A stretch of DNA of 64,000 bases, from positions 1 through 64,000 of the forward strand of contig JAFGEP010000140.1 of assembly GCA_016931535.1 (NCBI GenBank), read 5' to 3'. The translations under genes and the position numbers were made by a program. Below the pieces are notes generated by a model. It had not been told where the DNA came from. It saw nothing but the letters and a program-made list of their open reading frames with translations, and did no database searches. Shown piece by piece: positions 29,939 to 40,054 of the stretch (its first letter is position 1; the number at the start of each line of letters is the position of its first letter). The stretch comes from Bradymonadales bacterium (GTDB lineage: Bacteria; Myxococcota_A; Bradymonadia; JAFGEP01).

Positions 29939-32900
29939 ATGAAGTGGATCAATCCAGTGGAAGCCCTCCGCCGTGGCATCGGCCTGGTGGCGATCGCCGG
30001 GATGTTCGCGCTCAACCCGGGCTGCGAATGCGAGGATCAACCTCCCTCGACCGACCTGGATCCTTGCGGCAACCGCTGCATCCCCGGGCTCGAAGAGTGC
30101 GATCCCGACACCGGCATGTGCGTGCCCATCTCCGACATGGGGGACACCGGTTGGGACCAACCCCCCGACACCCCCGATCTTCCCGATGGGGACACGACCT
30201 CGGATCGAGCCGACGCCCCCTGCCGGTCGGACAACGACTGCCCGGCGGACCGGTACTGCGACCCCGAGGGGGTATGCCAGGTCGGCTGCCGGGTGGACAA
30301 CCCCGACACCCAGGCGGATGAGGACAACTGCATGGGCGATCTTAGCTGCCACCCGATCCGCCACGAGTGCGTTACCGGTTGCGTCTCCGACGAGGACTGT
30401 GATCTCCTGGAGTACTGCGATCTCGAAACCGACACCTGCGAGGTCGGCTGCCGGCTCGAGCCCGACAACTGCCCGCACTACGTGGACGGGGAAACGGTCG
30501 AATGCGACGAAATCACCCATCGCTGCGTGGACGGGCCTTGTGAAGAGGACCTCGATTGCCCCGATGCCTTCTGGTGCGATCCCACCAATGACCTGTGCAC
30601 CGTCGGTTGCCGCGTGGACGAGACCGGAGACAACTGCGGCAGCTGCGAGGACTGCGACGCGATCACCCGCACCTGCCTGCCGCGGCTGTGCGAATGCACC
30701 ACCGAGGCCAGCCTGCAGGACTGCGACGACCTCTGCAACGAGCCCGACGGATCCATCTCCGCCTGCTACTGCGACCGAGCCGACGGCCTGTGCCTCCCCG
30801 GTTGCCGCATCTTCGACAACGACCAGGACGAGATCACCGACAACTGCCGCGCGGGGACCATCTGCGAGGAGACGACGCGCCAGTGCGTGGTGGGCTGTCG
30901 GGTAGATGTGGACTGCCCCTTCGGGACCTACTGCGACCTGGAGGAGCTCGAATGCGTGCCGGGCTGCCAGGCCGGCCAGTGCGAGTCCACCGGTTTCTGC
31001 TGCCTCGAGCCGACAGGATGTGGGGATTGCGCCTATCGCGAGTGCTGCCTGCTGTCCTGCGAGGAGGATGCCGACTGTCCCGACGGCACCTATTGCAACG
31101 CCAACGGGAGCTGCATCGAGGGCTGCCGCATCGACGATCCGGCCACCACCGGAATCGACGAGGACACCTGCGAGGGCGACCTGGTCTGCGACCCGCTGAC
31201 CCGCTACTGCACCCTGTCGGGATGTACCGAGACCTGCGGCGAGTGCCCCTTGGGGCAGTACTGCAACGAGAGCAACCAGTGCATGCCCGGCTGCAACGGA
31301 GAGGACGCCTGTTGTCCTCCGACGCAGCCCTGCAACAGCAGCAACGGCTTTTGCGGCTGCCTGTCCGACCTGGACTGCCCCGACAACACCTACTGCGAAA
31401 CGCCCAACTGCGTGCCGGACTGTGTCGAAGGCGGCTGCCCCCCACCGCTGATGTGCGACACCGAAAGCGGTCGATGCGTCGGCGGCTGCGTCGATCCCGG
31501 CGAACGGCTCTCCTACCAGCGGGACGACACCCCGGAGACGGGACATTGCGTGCTGTTCTCGCCCACCGATCCGGACGACCACTGCCGTCCCGATGCAGCC
31601 TGGCTGCCCCCCGACTCCTACTGCGACGGCCAACCGCTCACCTATTGCGCCTCCGGCTACGCCTGCTTTGGCGGCGATCAGGACTGGTACGCGCTCAACC
31701 TGTACGACGGCGACTACCTGAGCTTCGGAGCCGAGTACAGCCTGCCGACCGGCGGCACCTTCTCGCTGGTGTTGATGAGAGAGCCGCTGGTGCTGCCCGA
31801 CGGGAGGCTCAACATCGTGGCCACGGCCGTCGATCCCGATCCCGATGATGCCATCGGGGAGGCCTGGTCGGGTGAGATCGAGATTTTTGAGGACGGATTC
31901 TACTACATGCGGATCATGGCCAACGCCGACGACCGGGTGCCCTATGACCTGCGGATCGAGATCGACCGCGTCTACCGCTGCTTCGATGACGGCTACGAAC
32001 CCAATGACCTCCCTTGCACCGAGCAGTCGGTCTACCCCTACAAGCTGCCGGTGGTGGAGATTCCCAACAGCCCGACGGTCTGGTCTCAGGATCTCAGCAT
32101 CTGCCTGGATGACATCGACTACTTCGGCATCGAGCTGTTCTCCGGCAACCAGCTCACCGCCGTGGTGAACCCCGGCCGGGAAACCCTGACCGTGGCGCTG
32201 GGGCCGGATGTGGATTGCCAGGAGATCACCCCGGTCTCCTACGGGCTTCCCTACACCGATCCGGACGACCCCGATGACGACAACATCATGGCCATCGACG
32301 GCTACACCGTGGGAGCCACCGGCTACTACTACCTGCGGATCCAGGAGCCCAGCGGACTGGCGGAGACCGACTACAACCTGGAGGTAAAGACCGAGGTCGG
32401 CAGCGCGGTGTGCGCCGACGATCCCTACGAGCCCAACGACACTGCCAATCCCCTGGTCTTCCCGAGCGCCGCCACCCACCGGATCGACAGCGCCGACCAG
32501 CTAGGGAGCAGCAAGCAGTTCCTCCGCGGACGGCGCTGCCCGACCAGCGATGACGACTACTTCCGCCTCTACGTCCGGACCGGTCTTCACAACTACTACC
32601 TGACCGCCTCCCTGTACCAGGCCGACCCCTTGCTCGAGATCGCCCTGTACGACTCCCAGCTCAACCTCATCGACATCAGCGGCGAGGGCGATGCCACCAG
32701 CCAGATCGTGCACCAGGTCACCGAGACCAACCTGGACAATCCGGACGATGGGTTGAAAGGCAACATCTGGGTTCTGGTCCGACCGGTAAGCGGGGCAACC
32801 ATCCCCCAGCTGGGCGCGGTGTACGACCTGGAGCTCAAGTACGAGCTGGCGCCCTGCACCGATGACCGGTTCGAGCCCAACAACCAGCCGAGCCATGCGG

Positions 32901-33967
32901 CCTCCCTCCACTCCACCCTGCTCATCGGCGAAGACCAGCGTTGTGGCGGCTCCAATCCGGCCTTCACCACCATCTGCACCGGCGGTGGCCACGATTGCTA
33001 TTGCCAGCGCCAGGGCGACCTGGTGCTTTGCCCCACCAACGATGACTGGTACTACCTGCGCGCCATCGCCGGCGACAACCTCTCCATCCGGCTGAAGCCC
33101 ACCAGCACCGTCGACCTGTTCGACATCTCGCTGGCCCTCTACCGTCCCGGCGAGCCCCCAACCGCGGTCGAGACCGGCCAGTACACGGCCGACAGCGTGA
33201 TCATCGAGAACGTGGGGGTCCGATCGGTGACCGGGACACCGATCGTCGAGTACCTGGTGGAGGTCACGGCCTTCGGGCAGACCGAGCCGTTCTCCTACAC
33301 CCTGGACCTGGAGGTGCTGGCCGACTACAGCCGGAACTGCGCTCGGGACGAGTGGGACGCCGAGCTGTTGGAGTATCCCAACGCCAACGAGACCTACTGC
33401 CAGTCGTCGAGCTGTATCCTCCAGCCTGGCGGTCCCGGCATCCCGGGACGGCTGTGCTACTGGGATCCCCAGGACTGGTTCCAGTTCACCTTGAGCGGAA
33501 CCAGCGACATTCGCGTGTACTCCCAGTTCTACCGGGATCAGGGCGACATGACCGCCACCGTCTTCCGGGATGTGGCCGAATACCCGGGCCCGGGGGCTCC
33601 GGTCTACCCCGGCTGCCCCGAGACCACCGGCCCGGGCGATGAAGATTGCCCCTGCGACTACATCTTCCGGGAGGCAGACGGCGAGAACTATCGCGCCGGC
33701 TGTCGAATTCCGACCAGTCGCCCCACCGAGATCACCGCTCCCGGGAGGGACTGGGTGTTCTACGACGTACCGGCCGGCACCTACCACCTGCGGCTGGCCA
33801 TGCTGTTCGGCGCCGAGGTGCCCAACGCCTATACCGCCTACCTCAAGGTGACCCCCTGCGGGGATGGAACCTGGTCGCCAGGGGAAGAGTGCGATGCCAT
33901 CAGCGTGACCGGCGACACCTGCCAATCGCCGGCCACCTGCAGCCGGACCGTGTGCGTGTGTGAATGA
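29939..33967 (+). CDS. Cys-rich / PPC-repeat lipoprotein, paralogue (1342 aa)
   Basis: Shorter paralogue of the preceding gene, starting 125 bases after its stop. I choose ATG 29939 because it opens directly into a lipoprotein-like signal (MKWINPVEALRRGIGLVAI... then NPGC, Cys29). ATG 29840, with a stronger AAGGGGAG site, would add 33 residues in front and remains possible. After an Asp/Pro-rich tether comes a Cys-rich region of about 500 residues (DCPADRYCDPEG, GCRIDDPATTGIDEDTC, many CxxxC pairs), then about five PPC-like domains with YEPND/FEPNN openings and DDYF/DDWYY strands. The C-terminus has a CGDGxWSPGEECD motif like the Myxococcus Cys-rich repeat. Its stop overlaps the exosortase start by 8 bases, indicating translational coupling. 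Inferred to be a surface lipoprotein. Confidence 0.85.
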   Translation: MKWINPVEALRRGIGLVAIAGMFALNPGCECEDQPPSTDLDPCGNRCIPGLEECDPDTGMCVPISDMGDTGWDQPPDTPDLPDGDTTSDRADAPCRSDNDCPADRYCDPEGVCQVGCRVDNPDTQADEDNCMGDLSCHPIRHECVTGCVSDEDCDLLEYCDLETDTCEVGCRLEPDNCPHYVDGETVECDEITHRCVDGPCEEDLDCPDAFWCDPTNDLCTVGCRVDETGDNCGSCEDCDAITRTCLPRLCECTTEASLQDCDDLCNEPDGSISACYCDRADGLCLPGCRIFDNDQDEITDNCRAGTICEETTRQCVVGCRVDVDCPFGTYCDLEELECVPGCQAGQCESTGFCCLEPTGCGDCAYRECCLLSCEEDADCPDGTYCNANGSCIEGCRIDDPATTGIDEDTCEGDLVCDPLTRYCTLSGCTETCGECPLGQYCNESNQCMPGCNGEDACCPPTQPCNSSNGFCGCLSDLDCPDNTYCETPNCVPDCVEGGCPPPLMCDTESGRCVGGCVDPGERLSYQRDDTPETGHCVLFSPTDPDDHCRPDAAWLPPDSYCDGQPLTYCASGYACFGGDQDWYALNLYDGDYLSFGAEYSLPTGGTFSLVLMREPLVLPDGRLNIVATAVDPDPDDAIGEAWSGEIEIFEDGFYYMRIMANADDRVPYDLRIEIDRVYRCFDDGYEPNDLPCTEQSVYPYKLPVVEIPNSPTVWSQDLSICLDDIDYFGIELFSGNQLTAVVNPGRETLTVALGPDVDCQEITPVSYGLPYTDPDDPDDDNIMAIDGYTVGATGYYYLRIQEPSGLAETDYNLEVKTEVGSAVCADDPYEPNDTANPLVFPSAATHRIDSADQLGSSKQFLRGRRCPTSDDDYFRLYVRTGLHNYYLTASLYQADPLLEIALYDSQLNLIDISGEGDATSQIVHQVTETNLDNPDDGLKGNIWVLVRPVSGATIPQLGAVYDLELKYELAPCTDDRFEPNNQPSHAASLHSTLLIGEDQRCGGSNPAFTTICTGGGHDCYCQRQGDLVLCPTNDDWYYLRAIAGDNLSIRLKPTSTVDLFDISLALYRPGEPPTAVETGQYTADSVIIENVGVRSVTGTPIVEYLVEVTAFGQTEPFSYTLDLEVLADYSRNCARDEWDAELLEYPNANETYCQSSSCILQPGGPGIPGRLCYWDPQDWFQFTLSGTSDIRVYSQFYRDQGDMTATVFRDVAEYPGPGAPVYPGCPETTGPGDEDCPCDYIFREADGENYRAGCRIPTSRPTEITAPGRDWVFYDVPAGTYHLRLAMLFGAEVPNAYTAYLKVTPCGDGTWSPGEECDAISVTGDTCQSPATCSRTVCVCE

Positions 33968-34889
33968 GACCCCCAGCCGCTACGGGCGGCTGCTCATCCC
34001 GTTGTTGCTGGTCCTGGCCAACCTCCCCTTCCTGTTCGAGACCATCGAGTGGTGGATACACAACGCCTTCTCCATGGTCTCCTTCTCGATCCTCATGCCG
34101 GTGGTGGCTGCCGCCGCCTGCCTGATCCGGAGGCGGAAGGGCAGCCACAACCGCCCAAGGGCCCAGGAAGGCCCACAAGACGAGGGGAAGAAGACCGCGG
34201 TTCCAGCAGACACGGGCGTCTTCTGGTTCAGCCTGGGCGCCATCGGCTTGTGTCTTGCGGGAATGTTGGTGGCGCAGCCCATCCTGCAATCGGCTGGGCT
34301 CTGGATTGCCGTCGCATCCCTGGTGGGCTGGTATGGAGGCCGGGAACGAGCCAAAGAGCTGGTGCTGCCCTTGTTTCCCCTGCTGCTGGCGGCCCCGCTG
34401 ACCTGGGGTTGGCCGGCCCGGGTCGAAGCGCTCTTCCAGCAAAGCTCGGCCTGGTTCGGGGAGCTCTGGCTATCGGCCGGAGGGGTGGAGGTGGTTCGCC
34501 AAGGGCTGGTTCTGCAGACCCCCGCATTCCGCAACCTGGTGGACGACACCTGCAGCGGGGTCAGTACGGTCAGCGCGCTGTTGATCTTCACGATGGTCCT
34601 GGGGGTCATTTACGAGGTCCAAGACCGCCGGGTGGTCCTGGTGATGTGCCTGGCCATCCCCCTGGGTTTGTTGGCCAACGGGGGTCGCATCGCCTGGATA
34701 TCGATGCTGGGTGAGAGGGAAGGCAGCCGGCTGGTGGAGGGGATCTGGCATCACCTCACCGGCCTGACCGTCTTCGGCGTGGCCTACGCCGTCCTGCTGC
34801 TCGCCCTGTGGTTGGCCAGGAAACGCCGCAAGGGGGAAGCGATCGCCCACACGAGGGAACCCCCCAGAGACAGCGGACCGATGAGGTAG
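33960..34889 (+). CDS. xrt: exosortase family protein
   Basis: A 309-residue polytopic membrane protein with roughly seven or eight hydrophobic segments. It carries the exosortase signature residues in order: Cys198 in DDTCSGVSTVSALL, Arg243 in GLLANGGRIAWISM, and His264/His265 in GIWHHLTGLTVF. These match the Cys-Arg-His catalytic set of EpsH/archaeosortase proteins, which cut C-terminal PEP-CTERM-like tails in the cytoplasmic membrane and may transfer the protein to an envelope acceptor. The start is GTG at 33960, read inside the last codons of the preceding lipoprotein gene, so the three genes probably form an operon. The C-terminal basic tail overlaps the convergent Lnt gene by 106 bases. 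The only PEP-CTERM-like tail I find in this window is the 75-residue protein at 22043-22270. Exosortase assignment is confident; the substrate is inference. Confidence 0.88.
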   Translation: MNETPSRYGRLLIPLLLVLANLPFLFETIEWWIHNAFSMVSFSILMPVVAAAACLIRRRKGSHNRPRAQEGPQDEGKKTAVPADTGVFWFSLGAIGLCLAGMLVAQPILQSAGLWIAVASLVGWYGGRERAKELVLPLFPLLLAAPLTWGWPARVEALFQQSSAWFGELWLSAGGVEVVRQGLVLQTPAFRNLVDDTCSGVSTVSALLIFTMVLGVIYEVQDRRVVLVMCLAIPLGLLANGGRIAWISMLGEREGSRLVEGIWHHLTGLTVFGVAYAVLLLALWLARKRRKGEAIAHTREPPRDSGPMR

Positions 34890-36304
34890 CCAAACAGGGT
34901 GAACCAGGTCCAGCCTCGCATCGGCTGAATGGCTGCGCTCAGGAGCCCGGACTCGAACAGGTCCATCTGGTCGAGCAACCGACCGCGGTGATCGACCAGC
35001 AGGGAGATCCCGGCCTGCGCCGCCCGTACCAGGGGGCGACCGCACTCCACCGCCCGGCTCCACGCCTGGCGAGCGTGGGTCAAGGTCACGGGAGCCATCT
35101 GGAAACCGGCGTCGTTGGTCAGCACCAAGAGGATGGATGCCCGCCGGGCCAGATCCCGGGCCAGCCGAGGATAGAGGGATTCCCAGCAGATCAACACCCC
35201 CAGCTCCAGATCTTCCCACGACAGAAACGGGTCGGTCTGGCCCCTGGAGAACTCCGCTTCGGCCACCGGCACCAGCAGCCGCTTGTCCACCGCATCCAGG
35301 ATGCGCCGCGGATCATCGCCGGCAAAGAGCAGCGCCGAGTTGTACAGGGCCAGATCCGATCCGCGAGGACCGGTCCAGACCTCGCGGTAGCCGCCCGTGA
35401 CGACCGCAACCAGACCGTACTGGCGGCCGGAGGCCGGAAGGCCAAAGAGGGGCTCTCCCGCTCGATCGCCATCCACGGGGATCGGCCTGTGGAGCGCGGC
35501 CTCGGGCAGGACCACCAGGTCGGCATCGGTCTGCAGCGCCTGGGCGGAAAGGCCGAAGTAGGTGCTCTCGACCTGGAGGGCCGCATCCTGGGAGCCCTGG
35601 GAGGCCTGGTACAGCCAGGTGGGTATCCCTCCCTGGACGATGGCTGCGATCTGCGGGTCGCCCTGCCGCTCGAGCCCCGGTTGCCAGCCTCCGACCAGTG
35701 TCACGGCGGCCATCGCCGCGACCCACCCGGCCAGGGCCAGAGCCTGTCGGAATGGCCGATTTCGACCTTGTCGAGCGAAGGTTCGCAACAACTCGGCGGT
35801 CGCGAACCCCACGGCTGCGATCAACCCGCTCAATCCGAAAGAGCCCACCACCGCCATGGCCAGACGCCAGGGAAGGTGGACCTGGGTGGCCCCGACAGCC
35901 AGGGGAAAACCGAAGGGGCCAAGCTGTCGCGCATACTCGACCGCCGTAAAGGCCAGCGCGAACCGGAGGACCGGATACCGGCAGGGTGAACGGCCCGGCA
36001 GGAGCAGCAGGCCCACCAGCAGCCCGGCCAGCCCGTTGTACAGGACCGAGACCAGGAAGAGCAGGCGGCCGTAGTAGAGAAAACCCCAGCCGTGCAGTCC
36101 GAACCAGGTGAAGCAGAGCACACAGGCGACGACCACCGAGCGCCGGGGAGCGCGCCCCTGAAGACCGGGACCGACCGCCATCGCCAGGGCAACGGCCGCG
36201 GGCCAGGCCCACAGCCCGTGGTGAAGGTAGGCCTGGGCCAACAGACACCCCGCGGCGCTGGCCCACAGGAAGCGAACCAGCGCGGGATACCGGCTCTTGG
36301 TCAT
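34784..36304 (-). CDS. lnt: apolipoprotein N-acyltransferase (Lnt family)
   Basis: A 506-residue protein with six or seven membrane segments in the first 210 residues and a nitrilase-type domain from about 215 to 460. It keeps the carbon-nitrogen hydrolase triad at Glu268 (VVLPEAAL), Lys341 (VDKRLLVP) and Cys373 (LICWES), close to the E. coli Lnt arrangement, plus a final membrane helix. Lnt adds the third acyl chain to the N-terminal Cys of lipoproteins in the inner membrane. The start is the ATG at 36304, which overlaps the stop of the upstream CPBP gene as ATGA, so the two are translationally coupled. Several lipoproteins nearby could be clients. Whether this is the housekeeping Lnt or a second copy cannot be told from the window. 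Confidence 0.88.
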   Translation of the reverse strand: MTKSRYPALVRFLWASAAGCLLAQAYLHHGLWAWPAAVALAMAVGPGLQGRAPRRSVVVACVLCFTWFGLHGWGFLYYGRLLFLVSVLYNGLAGLLVGLLLLPGRSPCRYPVLRFALAFTAVEYARQLGPFGFPLAVGATQVHLPWRLAMAVVGSFGLSGLIAAVGFATAELLRTFARQGRNRPFRQALALAGWVAAMAAVTLVGGWQPGLERQGDPQIAAIVQGGIPTWLYQASQGSQDAALQVESTYFGLSAQALQTDADLVVLPEAALHRPIPVDGDRAGEPLFGLPASGRQYGLVAVVTGGYREVWTGPRGSDLALYNSALLFAGDDPRRILDAVDKRLLVPVAEAEFSRGQTDPFLSWEDLELGVLICWESLYPRLARDLARRASILLVLTNDAGFQMAPVTLTHARQAWSRAVECGRPLVRAAQAGISLLVDHRGRLLDQMDLFESGLLSAAIQPMRGWTWFTLFGYLIGPLSLGGSLVWAIASPLRRFLANHRASSRTA

Positions 36305-38292
36305 GGTCCCAGCAGAGCGGAGAGGGCGACGGTGAAGAAGTGGGCGACGACTACTGGCCACAAGCTTTTCGACCAGTAGTACAGCGAGGCATACAGGCCG
36401 CCCACCCCGAAGCCGAACAACAGCACGCTGTAATAGAACAGATAGTAGCCCCGGATCTGCAGGACATTCCAGTAGGTGAGGTAGAACAGCCCGTACAGCA
36501 CGCAGGAAAGGGCGATGGCCGCTGCCGGTGTCTTGAAGCCGACCAGCAACACCCGGGTCACCGTTCCGCGAAAGAAGGCCTCGTGGGACAGGGTCTCCGC
36601 CAGCATGAGGAGCATGACGACCCCCCAGAGCAAGGGGGAGCCCTCCACGTAGATCGGTGCCAGTCGCGAGCCCACCAGACCCAGCACCACTCCGACGCCT
36701 GCCCCTGCCGCCAGGTGTCGGGCAGACAGGCCAAACCCCAGGCTGCTCAACGGCTCCTTGCGGACGGCGACCGTACCCACCACAGCCAAGACAAGCAGAA
36801 GCACGATGCGACCGAAGAACCAGGCCGAGGGGGAGCTATAGTCGAGCTCGCTGGCGCCCAGATCGGTCAGCAATACGACAGCCAGCGACACGATGGCCGC
36901 CAAGGCCGTCAATCCCAGCACCTGGACGAGCCCCTGCCTGGAATACTCGTCGCTCCCCCAGCGCAGCCCAGGTGGGATTCGATCATCGACCGCTGTCTTG
37001 CCAGCCCCGCGCCTGGCCGCCGCCCTGCGCTCGTCTCTCTCTCGGCGTATGCCGGGTCGCATCCGCGGGGGGGAATCCGACACCGGGCGGGAGCGTGGGG
37101 GGGGAGATTCCGGCTGAGGGGTAGGCGGATTGGCGATGGCGTCAAACGGGGAGGTGTATAGCCTCAACCCCCCCGTCGACTGCGGTTGGGACCGATCGCG
37201 TCGGCCGTTGGATTGCCAGCTCGGGCGCTCGCCGGCAGAGGGTTCTGGACCAGGTGGTCGGGTCGGCTCTTGCACCAGGTCGCCAGCGGCTTCCATCTCG
37301 TCCAGGACCGAGCTGATGGCCGCTGCCTGGCTCGCACCGGATGGTTGGTCACCCTCTGGTCCGGCCGATCCGATTCCAAGATAGGATCCCGCGGGCGGAA
37401 AGCCGCCTCCCTCCCCTCCGGCCTGTTCGTACTGGCGCCTTTTCTCCGGGTCGCACAACACCTCCTGGGTCTGAAACAGGAGGCGACGGATCCCTTCCAA
37501 CGCGGCCACCTGCGCTCGATCGGTCTGCTTGGACTGCCTTTGCAGAGCGGCCAGCTGACCGACCCGGTCGAGGTAGGCCTGGTGGATCTGCTCCGCCGTG
37601 GCATGACGAGAAACCGCCAGGACGGTGAACAGAGAGGAATCGACCAGCAGGTCGAAGACCGTCAACGGGTCCAGCACGGTATCCTGCAGCGGGTCATATC
37701 CCCGAAACTCCCCGCTAGCCGTAGGAGGGGGCGCAAGAGGCGCGGGAGAAAAACCGCCATCCAGCGGGGTGGGTAATGGTTCTGGCGGGGGGTATTTTTC
37801 GTTTCCAACCGGGCTACCCGTCTGAAAACCGGGAACCACCAGGGGAGGAGGCATCGCCTCCTCCACTATCTTCTCGTCGAGCACCGCAGGCCGGATCGGG
37901 CTTTCGACCGATTCGAAATCGGACGAGGAGACCAGGTTTGTTGGGAGCTCCTCCAGGAAGCTCACATCGGCCAGCGCGGCTTGCTCGTCCGAGGGCTCCC
38001 GGTCCAGCGGGTTGCCGGCGGCGACCGAAGCGGTCGCAAGATTGTTCTGGGGACCGGCCCCCGGATGTTCGTCGTACAACCCCAGGTGGTCGGAATCGAC
38101 ATCCCACAGGTCCACGAACTCATCGTAGAGGTAGAACTCTGCAAGCGGGCTTCCATCGCGGCTGATCCGATCGCAGGTGGAGATCTGGCCGTTCTCGATC
38201 ATCAGGCGGACAGTCTGGTAGTCCAGCGGCTCCGATGCCCGCCCATCCGCGAACCCGACAACATACGTGGAGTTTTCGGTCTGTCGGGACAT
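36301..38292 (-). CDS. CPBP-type membrane protein with GYF-like and degenerate J-like regions
   Basis: A 663-residue protein with an unusual arrangement. Residues 8-62 resemble a GYF_2-like module (YVVGFADG..., LMIENGQIS). Residues 63-205 are Pro-rich and disordered-looking. Residues 221-291 resemble a J domain, ending in VLCDPEKRRQYEQ, but the HPD motif is absent. A second Pro/Arg-rich linker follows. Residues 455-663 are polytopic, with CPBP-like motifs: HEAFFRG (570-576) where EExxxR is expected, YGLFY (600-604) where FxxxH is expected, and a lone His651 in VVVAHFFTV. The first Glu, the second-motif His and the third-motif Asn of the usual CAAX-protease set are therefore replaced. It may be a non-catalytic membrane adaptor. 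Coupled to lnt by an ATGA overlap. Function is not known. Confidence 0.65.
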   Translation of the reverse strand: MSRQTENSTYVVGFADGRASEPLDYQTVRLMIENGQISTCDRISRDGSPLAEFYLYDEFVDLWDVDSDHLGLYDEHPGAGPQNNLATASVAAGNPLDREPSDEQAALADVSFLEELPTNLVSSSDFESVESPIRPAVLDEKIVEEAMPPPLVVPGFQTGSPVGNEKYPPPEPLPTPLDGGFSPAPLAPPPTASGEFRGYDPLQDTVLDPLTVFDLLVDSSLFTVLAVSRHATAEQIHQAYLDRVGQLAALQRQSKQTDRAQVAALEGIRRLLFQTQEVLCDPEKRRQYEQAGGEGGGFPPAGSYLGIGSAGPEGDQPSGASQAAAISSVLDEMEAAGDLVQEPTRPPGPEPSAGERPSWQSNGRRDRSQPQSTGGLRLYTSPFDAIANPPTPQPESPPPRSRPVSDSPPRMRPGIRRERDERRAAARRGAGKTAVDDRIPPGLRWGSDEYSRQGLVQVLGLTALAAIVSLAVVLLTDLGASELDYSSPSAWFFGRIVLLLVLAVVGTVAVRKEPLSSLGFGLSARHLAAGAGVGVVLGLVGSRLAPIYVEGSPLLWGVVMLLMLAETLSHEAFFRGTVTRVLLVGFKTPAAAIALSCVLYGLFYLTYWNVLQIRGYYLFYYSVLLFGFGVGGLYASLYYWSKSLWPVVVAHFFTVALSALLGP

Positions 38293-38498
38293 GCCGCCTC
38301 GGTTCTTCGTTCGTTGGGTGGACCGGCCTGGTCCACCGCCGGTCCGGTGCTTCCCAACCCCGGGTTGTCCGACCTAGTATAGGCATAAAAAAGTTGGTGG
38401 CGAGGAGTTTCCGAAAAGACCGGGATCGACCGGCACACCTACGTGGGACAGGAGGCTACCCAGCCGCAAGGGGTTGAGGTACCCTGGCCGCGCTGACG

Positions 38499-38528
38499 TT
38501 GACATTTCCTAAGCGCTCTTGTTATGCC
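38499..38528 (+). promoter_or_regulatory. probable sigma70-type promoter
   Basis: A perfect TTGACA (38499-38504) is followed after 17-18 bases by TTATGC/TATGCC (38522-38528). It lies about 40 bases before the lipoprotein gene that opens the 38.5-42.8 kb plus-strand series. The -35 is consensus, the -10 only partial. Confidence 0.45.
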
Positions 38529-38565
38529 TACTGTTACAGTCAATCATGCTGGAAGGGAGCTTGTC

Positions 38566-38907
38566 ATGGGGCGTTGGGTAACACGAAATCTTCTCATCGC
38601 TCAGAGCTGCATCCTGTGTGCTGCCCTCCTGGGCTGCGGCCCGATCACTTCGACGGTGACCCTGCACGATGCCGGTATCGCCATCGAACAGGCCCGCATG
38701 GAACAGGCGGAAACCTATGCGGTCTACGAGATCGTCAGCGCCATCGAGTACCTGGAGAAGGCCCGCGAAGAATGGGGTTCTTCCGACTTCCAGCACGCCG
38801 AGAAATACGCACAGCGAGCCCTGGACTTCGCCATCGCCGCCCGGGATCGGGCCGTGAGCCTGTTGCGCCAGGGAAGCGGCGCCGTGCAGACCGGGATCCG
38901 CCGGTGA
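38566..38907 (+). CDS. small DUF4398-like lipoprotein
   Basis: A 113-residue protein whose ATG at 38566 follows GGAAGGGAG, better than the upstream in-frame ATG at 38524. It has a lipoprotein signal with lipobox LLGC (Cys24). The rest is two or three amphipathic helices (YEIVSAIEYLEKAREE, HAEKYAQRALDFAIAARDRA) of the kind grouped as DUF4398, usually found in small lipoproteins next to OmpA-like proteins. The next gene, about 90 bases downstream, is such an OmpA-like lipoprotein whose own N-terminal part is similar, suggesting they work together at the outer membrane/peptidoglycan interface. The molecular role is unknown. Confidence 0.72.
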   Translation: MGRWVTRNLLIAQSCILCAALLGCGPITSTVTLHDAGIAIEQARMEQAETYAVYEIVSAIEYLEKAREEWGSSDFQHAEKYAQRALDFAIAARDRAVSLLRQGSGAVQTGIRR

Positions 38908-38995
38908 ACCACCGGTCTCCCTTGCTTCCAGGTGACGAGCGGGAAGGAGCGGACACCTTAACGAGGGCAAACCGAACGGATCAGGAGGGAATCGG

Positions 38996-40051
<1,056 letters not shown>

Positions 40052-40054
40052 CCA

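Noticed and set aside
29915..32479. An 854-codon minus-strand frame opposite the second lipoprotein
   Set aside because: Low-complexity Val/Gly/Ala product, no domain, no start signal; antisense shadow of a Cys-rich coding region.
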